Of a DNA stretch of 64,000 nt, positions 59,531 through 64,000 are shown one piece after another (position 1 is the stretch's first letter; every line of letters begins with the position of its first letter). This DNA comes from Nocardioides marinus (GTDB lineage Bacteria; Pseudomonadota; Alphaproteobacteria; Rhodobacterales; Rhodobacteraceae), in NCBI GenBank assembly GCA_019801415.1, contig JAHVJD010000002.1:310001-374000 (forward strand), written 5' to 3'. The notes below the pieces were generated by a model. The model worked only from the letters and a program-made list of their open reading frames with translations. It did no database searches and was not told the origin of the DNA. The position numbers were made by a program, and so were the translations under genes.

Positions 59531-60499
59531 ATGCAGGCCTTTCAGGTTAATAGCTTTGACGACCGCGCCGCCCTGACCACACTTGCCGCGCCCGAACCCG
59601 GTCCCGGCCAGGTTGCGGTGTCCCTGCGCGCCTGCGGGCTGAACTTCGCGGACCTGCTGATGCAGAAAGGTACGTATCAGGACACGCCGACGCCGCCCTT
59701 CACCCTTGGACTGGAAGCGGCGGGCGTGGTCATCGCCTGCGGGCCGGAGGTGGCAGAGTTCTCGCCGGGCGACCGGGTGGCTGTCTTTGCCGGATCAGGC
59801 GGTCTTGCGGAAATCGGGGTGTTCGATGCCGACCGGGTGATCCACATTCCCGAGACCATGAGTTTTGAACATGCCGCCGCCATGCAGATCGCCTATGGCA
59901 CCAGCCACATGGCCCTGGATCACTGCGCGCGCCTCCAGCCGGGCGAAACGCTGCTGGTAACCGGCGCCGCGGGTGGGGTCGGGCTGACCGCGGTGGAGAT
60001 CGGCAAACTGATGGGCGCCACCGTGATCGCCCAGGCGCGTGACGCTGCCAAGCTGGAAGTGGCCGCCGCTGCCGGGGCCGACCACCTGATTGACGCCAGT
60101 GAGGATTTGCGCAGCGCGGTCAAGGCCCTGGGCGGTGCCGACGTGGTTTATGACGCGGTCGGAGGAGAGGTCTGGCAGGCCGCCTTCCGCTCTGCCAATC
60201 CCGGCGCACGGCTGCTGCCGATCGGCTTTGCCGGAGGCGCCGTGCCGCAGATCCCCGCCAATCATCTGCTGGTCAAGAACCTGACCGTGATCGGCTTCTA
60301 CCTGGGGGGCTACATGAAAATCCGCCCCGAGGTGGTGCGGCAATCCTTCAAGACGCTGTTCGCCTGGCACGGCGAGGGGCGCATCAAGCCGCACATCAGC
60401 CATTACCTGCCGCTGGAGCGGGCCGCCGAAGGGCTGGAGCTGCTGCGCGACCGCAAGTCCACCGGCAAGGTCGTCATCACCATGAACGCCACCGACTGA
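59531..60499 (+). CDS. NADPH:quinone oxidoreductase family protein (zinc-independent MDR)
   Basis: The product is 322 residues. It is a medium-chain dehydrogenase/reductase of the quinone oxidoreductase type: RACGLNFADLLMQKGTYQ replaces the zinc-binding region, FTLGLEAAGVVIACGPEVAE follows, and the NADPH Rossmann motif is LLVTGAAGGVGLTAVEIGK. The C-terminal LLRDRKSTGKVVI is characteristic. It probably reduces quinones or enones with NADPH. An AGGAG lies just upstream of the ATG. It is divergent from the XRE regulator and convergent with a LysR gene. Confidence 0.92.
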   Translation: MQAFQVNSFDDRAALTTLAAPEPGPGQVAVSLRACGLNFADLLMQKGTYQDTPTPPFTLGLEAAGVVIACGPEVAEFSPGDRVAVFAGSGGLAEIGVFDADRVIHIPETMSFEHAAAMQIAYGTSHMALDHCARLQPGETLLVTGAAGGVGLTAVEIGKLMGATVIAQARDAAKLEVAAAAGADHLIDASEDLRSAVKALGGADVVYDAVGGEVWQAAFRSANPGARLLPIGFAGGAVPQIPANHLLVKNLTVIGFYLGGYMKIRPEVVRQSFKTLFAWHGEGRIKPHISHYLPLERAAEGLELLRDRKSTGKVVITMNATD

Positions 60500-60550
60500 C
60501 GCGCACCAACACAAGCCGGGCGGCCACCCCGCGCCGCCCCGCTCTGCGGC

Positions 60551-61432
60551 TCAGCTGGCGACCCGCAGCGGCACCGAACGCAGGTTTGAGAAGCCCTGTC
60601 GGATCAAGCCGGCCAGCTCCTCGACATAGGGCGCGCGGACCTTGTCGCCGCCGTATAGGTTGATGTGCTGCCCCGGCAGCTCCGGCAGGGCGCCACCGTG
60701 GTCGATCAACTCCTGATGCGGCGGCTGAGTGCCCTCCAGCAGGACGCCCACCGCCAGATCGGCACTGACCGTGGCCTCCACCGTGCGGTCGGATTCACTG
60801 TCCAGTGCCATTTCCCAATCCCGCCCGGCCGCATCCAGCGCGGCCGTGGCCACGCCACGGAAGATGCACTGTCGGCAGAACCCCAGCCGCAGCGGTTGTT
60901 GCCGCCAGGCCGAGCCATTGACAGCGCCGACCCAGCGCAGCGGCATCTTGTGGATTGTCTCGCTGCCCGGCTCTTCGCCGGTTTCCGTCGTCAGGATCAG
61001 GTCCAGCTTGCCGCGGGAAAACCCGTCCTTCAGCTCGCGGGTGTTGGAGGTCACCAGGTTGACATTGACCCGCGGAAAACTGGCGTTGAACCGCTTCAGC
61101 ACCTGCGGGATCGCCGGGTAAACAATGTCATGCGGCACGCCGAGGATCACCTCGCCCTCGAACGCCTGATCGGTGAGCCGCCCGATCACCTCGTCGTTCA
61201 GCGCCACCATGCGGCGGGCATAGGCCAGCAGCTGCTCGCCCGAGGCCGTGAGCGCGATGCTTCGACCCGACCGGTCCAGCAGATCCAGCCCCAACACCTC
61301 CTCCAGCCGCTTCAGCTGCATCGAAACGGCAGATTGGGTCAGGTGCAGAAAGCCCGCCGCCCGCGTCACACCGCCATGGTCAGCCACCGCCACAAAGGAG
61401 CGCAGGGTGGTCACATCGAGATTTCTAGCCAT
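60551..61432 (-). CDS. LysR-family regulator divergent from a DUF1127 gene
   Basis: The product is 293 residues from the ATG at 61432. The DNA-binding part is LDVTTLRSFVAVADHGGVTR, AAGFLHLTQSAVSMQLKRLE; the effector domain follows with VPHDIVYPAIPQVLKRFNAS. The LysR/DUF1127 divergent arrangement recurs in Rhodobacteraceae. A palindrome ATC-N9-GAT, the classical LysR box shape, lies between the two genes at 61498-61512, so it probably controls the DUF1127 gene and itself. Confidence 0.9.
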   Translation of the reverse strand: MARNLDVTTLRSFVAVADHGGVTRAAGFLHLTQSAVSMQLKRLEEVLGLDLLDRSGRSIALTASGEQLLAYARRMVALNDEVIGRLTDQAFEGEVILGVPHDIVYPAIPQVLKRFNASFPRVNVNLVTSNTRELKDGFSRGKLDLILTTETGEEPGSETIHKMPLRWVGAVNGSAWRQQPLRLGFCRQCIFRGVATAALDAAGRDWEMALDSESDRTVEATVSADLAVGVLLEGTQPPHQELIDHGGALPELPGQHINLYGGDKVRAPYVEELAGLIRQGFSNLRSVPLRVAS

Positions 61433-61497
61433 CACAACACCTGATGCTTGCCATCAAAAACATTCGTTTTGAAAATGTGCCATAAGCCGTCATATAT

Positions 61498-61512
61498 ATC
61501 AACATAATTGAT
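61498..61512 (+). promoter_or_regulatory. LysR-type box (ATC-N9-GAT palindrome)
   Basis: ATCAA-CATAA-TTGAT is a perfect 5-bp palindrome around five bases, 66 bases before the LysR start and 46 before the DUF1127 start. It has the T-N11-A symmetry of LysR operators and lies in the most AT-rich part of the region. Confidence 0.6.
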
Positions 61513-61558
61513 TGCCCCAAAGGTAAGCATCACAAACCCACACCAAAGGATCCGCGCC

Positions 61559-61777
61559 ATGCCGACCGTCACCCCTGCCCGCTCTTCCGCCTGCTGCCCG
61601 CCTGCCCGGCCCAGCCTGTCGCTGCGCATCGTGCAGCGGTTTGCCCTCTGGCGTCAGCGCCGCCAGCTCGCGCAGCTGGACGCCGCGCAGCTTGACGACA
61701 TCGGCATCAGCGCCGAGGAGGCCAGCACCGAAGCCAGCCGGGGCCTCTGGCACGCGCCGGACCACTGGCACCGCTGA
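61559..61777 (+). CDS. DUF1127 domain small protein
   Basis: The product is 72 residues from the ATG at 61559, with AAAGGA upstream. The C-terminal half (LWRQRRQLAQLDAAQLDDIG followed by ISAEEASTEASRG) is the arginine/aspartate-rich DUF1127 helix-turn, with a Trp/His-rich end. In Rhodobacter and Agrobacterium, DUF1127 proteins affect RNA turnover and phosphate or stress responses, probably by RNA binding. It is divergent from the LysR gene that likely regulates it. Confidence 0.85.
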   Translation: MPTVTPARSSACCPPARPSLSLRIVQRFALWRQRRQLAQLDAAQLDDIGISAEEASTEASRGLWHAPDHWHR

Positions 61778-61983
61778 GCCACGGCTGCCAGCCTCACCCT
61801 CCATACGCACAAGCAGATACGGGTCGCCGCAAGGTGACCCGTATTTGTTGTTTTTTCCTGCAAATCCTCACCGGAAATACTTGAACCGCAACGCTTCAGG
61901 CCCGATATTCACGGGGAAAGCTGCGGCCCGTGTCCCCGGACCCGCGCCCGCAGCGAGGGAGTAGATTACGGAGACCACCTGAG

Positions 61984-62760
61984 ATGGCACAATTCGACAC
62001 CATCCGCTCTGCCGCGGGCGTCCGCACCGCGCAGATCGATGAGGGGCTACGCGCCCATATGAACAAAGTCTACGGCACCATGTCCGTCGGCACGTTCATC
62101 ACCTTCCTGGCCGCCTGGGCCATTTCCGGGCTCGCCGTGACCACAGATCCGGCCAATGCCGTGGCTCAGCTGAGCAGCGACAAGTACCTGACCAACCTCG
62201 GCTATGCGCTGTATGCCTCGCCGCTGAAGTGGGTCATCATGTTTGCGCCGCTGGCCTTCGTGTTCGGCATCGGCGCCGCGGCCAACCGCATGTCGGCAGC
62301 CGGCGTGCAGCTGCTGTTCTACACCTTTGCAACCGTGATGGGCCTGTCGATCAGCTCGATCTTCCTGGTGTTCACCGGTGAAAGCATCGTGCAGGTGTTC
62401 CTGGTCACCTCGATCGCCTTCGCAGGGCTGTCGCTGGTAGGCTACACCACCAAGAAGGACCTGTCCGGCATGGGTGCCTTCCTGATCATGGGTCTGATCG
62501 GCCTGATCGTGGCCTCGATCGTCAACATCTTCCTGGCCTCCTCGGCCATGGCGTTCGCGATCTCGGTCATCGGCGTGCTGATCTTTGCAGGCCTCACCGC
62601 CTATGACACCCAGCGCATCAAGAACGAGTACATCCAGCACGCCCACATGGGCGACCAGGAGTGGCTGGCGAAATCCGCGATCATGGGCGCCCTGAGCCTG
62701 TATCTGGACTTCATCAACATGTTCATGATGCTGCTCCAGCTGCTGGGCAATCGCGAATAA
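61984..62760 (+). CDS. Bax inhibitor-1 / YccA family membrane protein
   Basis: The product is 258 residues from the ATG at 61984, supported by GGAGA ten bases upstream. Seven hydrophobic helices follow an amphipathic N-terminus; the TMBIM signature is seen in GLTAYDTQRIKNEY and LYLDFINMFMMLLQLLG at the end. Members are pH-sensitive calcium leak channels or modulators of the FtsH protease (YccA-type). A canonical terminator follows after 25 bases, so the gene is a single unit. Confidence 0.93.
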   Translation: MAQFDTIRSAAGVRTAQIDEGLRAHMNKVYGTMSVGTFITFLAAWAISGLAVTTDPANAVAQLSSDKYLTNLGYALYASPLKWVIMFAPLAFVFGIGAAANRMSAAGVQLLFYTFATVMGLSISSIFLVFTGESIVQVFLVTSIAFAGLSLVGYTTKKDLSGMGAFLIMGLIGLIVASIVNIFLASSAMAFAISVIGVLIFAGLTAYDTQRIKNEYIQHAHMGDQEWLAKSAIMGALSLYLDFINMFMMLLQLLGNRE

Positions 62761-62785
62761 GCGACCGGCACAATCCAAGACAGCG

Positions 62786-62817
62786 GGGGCGGATCTGAAA
62801 CGATCCGCCCCTTTTTT
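62786..62817 (+). terminator. Intrinsic terminator of the Bax inhibitor-1 gene
   Basis: The stem GGGGCGGATC/GATCCGCCCC (62786-62795 with 62802-62811) has loop TGAAAC and is followed by TTTTTT (62812-62817). It is a textbook Rho-independent structure. Confidence 0.95.
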
Positions 62818-62853
62818 ATTTTCAACAACACGACAGTCAGAAAGTATTTTCAG

Positions 62854-63327
62854 ATGCAGCTCATTGAGATCCCACCAGCCGGAGCAAGACGCCTGCTCCC
62901 GTTGTTGCAGGACCTGCACGCCCTGCACGCCACCCACCAGCCCGATCGCCATACCGCCGCCCCTGTCGAGGCGGATCTCGAAGCCTGGCTGACCGACTGG
63001 CTGGCCGACGACAGCGTCACCGCAGTGGCGGCAGAAAGCCCGCAGGGCAGCTTGCTGGGCTACGCGCTATATCAGATCGAAACACGCCCCATGCTGCCGG
63101 TACGTCCAGCGGAGACCCGCGCCATGCTGCACCATATCGCCGTCCGCAAGAACTGGCGCCGGATGGGCGTCGGCCAGGCGCTGGTGGCCGCGGTGAAGGC
63201 GCGTGCGGTACAGGCTGGCGCAACCGTCGTTGCAACCACCTATGCGCCCTTCAACACGGCCTCTGCCGGGCTGATGCGTTCGATGGGGCTGGAGCCGGTT
63301 TTGACCCTTGCGGAATGGCGCCCCTGA
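62854..63327 (+). CDS. GNAT-family N-acetyltransferase
   Basis: The product is 157 residues. The acetyl-CoA binding motif is WRRMGVGQALVAAVKARAVQ, preceded by the strand AMLHHIAVRKN; the end NTASAGLMRSMGLEPVL fits the GNAT C-terminal strand-helix. The N-terminal region (LLPLLQDLHALHATHQPDRH) is family-like. The substrate is unknown. It starts after the Bax-inhibitor terminator and is followed by a gene-poor stretch. Confidence 0.87.
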   Translation: MQLIEIPPAGARRLLPLLQDLHALHATHQPDRHTAAPVEADLEAWLTDWLADDSVTAVAAESPQGSLLGYALYQIETRPMLPVRPAETRAMLHHIAVRKNWRRMGVGQALVAAVKARAVQAGATVVATTYAPFNTASAGLMRSMGLEPVLTLAEWRP

Positions 63328-63737
63328 GCAGACCCATCAAACAGTCGCCCTGAGCCGCCTTGCAGCGCCGCAGGCAGGGCGATCAGCCCCTGTACCCTCC
63401 AGCCACATTTGCCGCCGCTGGAGGCGCTGCTCAGCGGCCACGGACGCCGGGCGAGAGCTGACCCGCCCCGTGCCCCCGACCGCGGCCAAGGGCTGGACCG
63501 CAATCGCGGCGGGCAAAGGCACGCTCTGTCCCGGCTCAAAAGAGCTGGACACCGGCGCGCCGATCCCGCCAATCGCCACTGCAAAAACGAAAACTCGCAC
63601 AGCCCACCCCCAGTCTGCTCAACATCCCACAAGGCCGAGGTTAGGGGGACAATGCGGCACAAAGATGCCGACGGCCGTGGCCGACACCGGCCAGGGGCGA
63701 AGAACTTGCGGACAAGTTTAACAGACCACAAACGCAA
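63328..63737. other. Gene-poor stretch before rpmG
   Basis: About 410 bases with no convincing gene. A minus-strand frame (63337-63600, GTG start after a G-rich stretch) would encode a peptide with a hydrophobic start (VFVFAVAIGGIGA), but its composition is arginine-rich later and I do not call it. Plus-strand frames (63308-63768) lack ribosome sites. No repeat or RNA signature was found apart from the rpmG terminator. Confidence 0.5.
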
Positions 63738-63764
63738 AACGGGCCGCGGCAACCGCGACCCGTT
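63738..63764 (-). terminator. Intrinsic terminator of rpmG
   Basis: AACGGG (63738-63743) and CGCGG (63745-63749) pair with CCGCG (63753-63757) and CCCGTT (63759-63764), with one C-A mismatch and loop CAA. On the minus strand TTTGCGTTTG follows. It lies 27 bases past the rpmG stop. Confidence 0.8.
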
Positions 63765-63790
63765 CTGAAAAATCGTCCCGAGGGGAAGGC

Positions 63791-63958
63791 TTACTTGATT
63801 TTGCCTTCCTTGTACTCGACGTGCTTGCGGACAACCGGGTCGTACTTCCGCACGACCATCTTTTCGGTCATGGTGCGGGCGTTCTTCTTGGTGACATAGA
63901 AGTGGCCGGTGCCCGCGCTCGAGTTCAGGCGGATCTTGATGGTGGTCGGCTTCGCCAT
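63791..63958 (-). CDS. rpmG: 50S ribosomal protein L33
   Basis: The product is 55 residues from the ATG at 63958, too short for many gene finders. The sequence starts [20 protein letters not shown], continues with [20 protein letters not shown] and ends [10 protein letters not shown]. It is the cysteine-free (zinc-independent) L33 form found in most alphaproteobacteria. GGAGAAG lies close before the start. Its upstream neighbour is outside the window. Confidence 0.95.
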   Translation of the reverse strand: MAKPTTIKIRLNSSAGTGHFYVTKKNARTMTEKMVVRKYDPVVRKHVEYKEGKIK

Positions 63959-64000
63959 GGTGCTTCTCCTGCGTCCGGAAAGGCTGCAAGCCTCTCGGTA

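Noticed and set aside
63337-63600. 87-codon minus-strand ORF with a hydrophobic start
   Set aside because: GTG start, arginine-rich remainder and no family similarity; could be real but unsupported.

Overview
The window is a 64 kb chromosomal segment from a high-GC alphaproteobacterium, most likely a marine member of the Rhodobacteraceae (Roseobacter group, near Ruegeria, Phaeobacter or Leisingera). This is inferred from gene content: a PccR-type propionyl-CoA regulator, a LysR/DUF1127 divergent pair, a DUF6497-type protein, choline-sulfate and choline to glycine betaine genes, a short ProS, and the proS-lolC-lolD order. No rRNA, tRNA, CRISPR array, transposase or phage structural gene was found. 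Most of the segment is ordinary core or metabolic DNA.

Layout. 1-530: 3' end of parE. 531-1660: an AT-rich two-gene insert encoding a small four-helix membrane protein and a membrane-anchored TIR / deoxyribosyltransferase-like protein. This is the best candidate in the window for an undescribed (defence or stress) system. 1660-2750: about 1.1 kb without convincing genes, filled with inverted repeats and a roughly 166 bp tandem repeat. Two of its copies fold alike and differ by five compensatory base-pair changes. 2.7-4.2 kb: an unknown membrane protein and an HExxH lipoprotein. 4.3-8.7 kb (minus strand): phnA/yjdM, a bactofilin, lolD, lolC and proS. 9-10 kb: an RTX protein. 10.4-13.8 kb: AI-2E permease, hdaA and ppx, with no ppk between the last two. 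A 14-bp minisatellite follows at 13.92-14.00 kb. 14-17.3 kb (minus): secreted protein, EEP nuclease, DjlA-like, GNAT and VOC genes. 17.4-22 kb: a chemoreceptor and a winged-helix/TPR regulator.

22.4-35.7 kb is the propionyl-CoA to succinyl-CoA module: pccB, pccA and mcm on the minus strand, with small lipoproteins and hypothetical genes between them and a sulfotransferase-like gene overlapping mcm. The regulator pccR lies on the plus strand, separated from pccB by a Bcr/CflA efflux gene, and TTTGCAAA sites precede both pccB and pccR. 36.4-43.3 kb is an osmoprotectant module: a BCCT-type transporter, betC, betB and betA on one strand and betI divergent. Together they would import choline or choline-sulfate, desulfate it and oxidise it to glycine betaine under BetI control.

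43.4-64 kb: EamA exporter, argO/argP pair, COG3904-like protein, yebC, two convergent SLC13 permeases, the mgtE / 5-FCL / ymdB run, guanine deaminase and 8-oxoguanine-deaminase-like genes (purine salvage), a HisN-like phosphatase, a PraR-like XRE regulator, a quinone oxidoreductase, LysR plus DUF1127, a Bax-inhibitor-1 protein, a GNAT gene and rpmG at the right edge. Several genes too short for routine ORF calling were added: 29938-30072, 28869-29072, 49802-49933, 61559-61777 and rpmG. Functional names rest on recognising families by eye. No database search was run.
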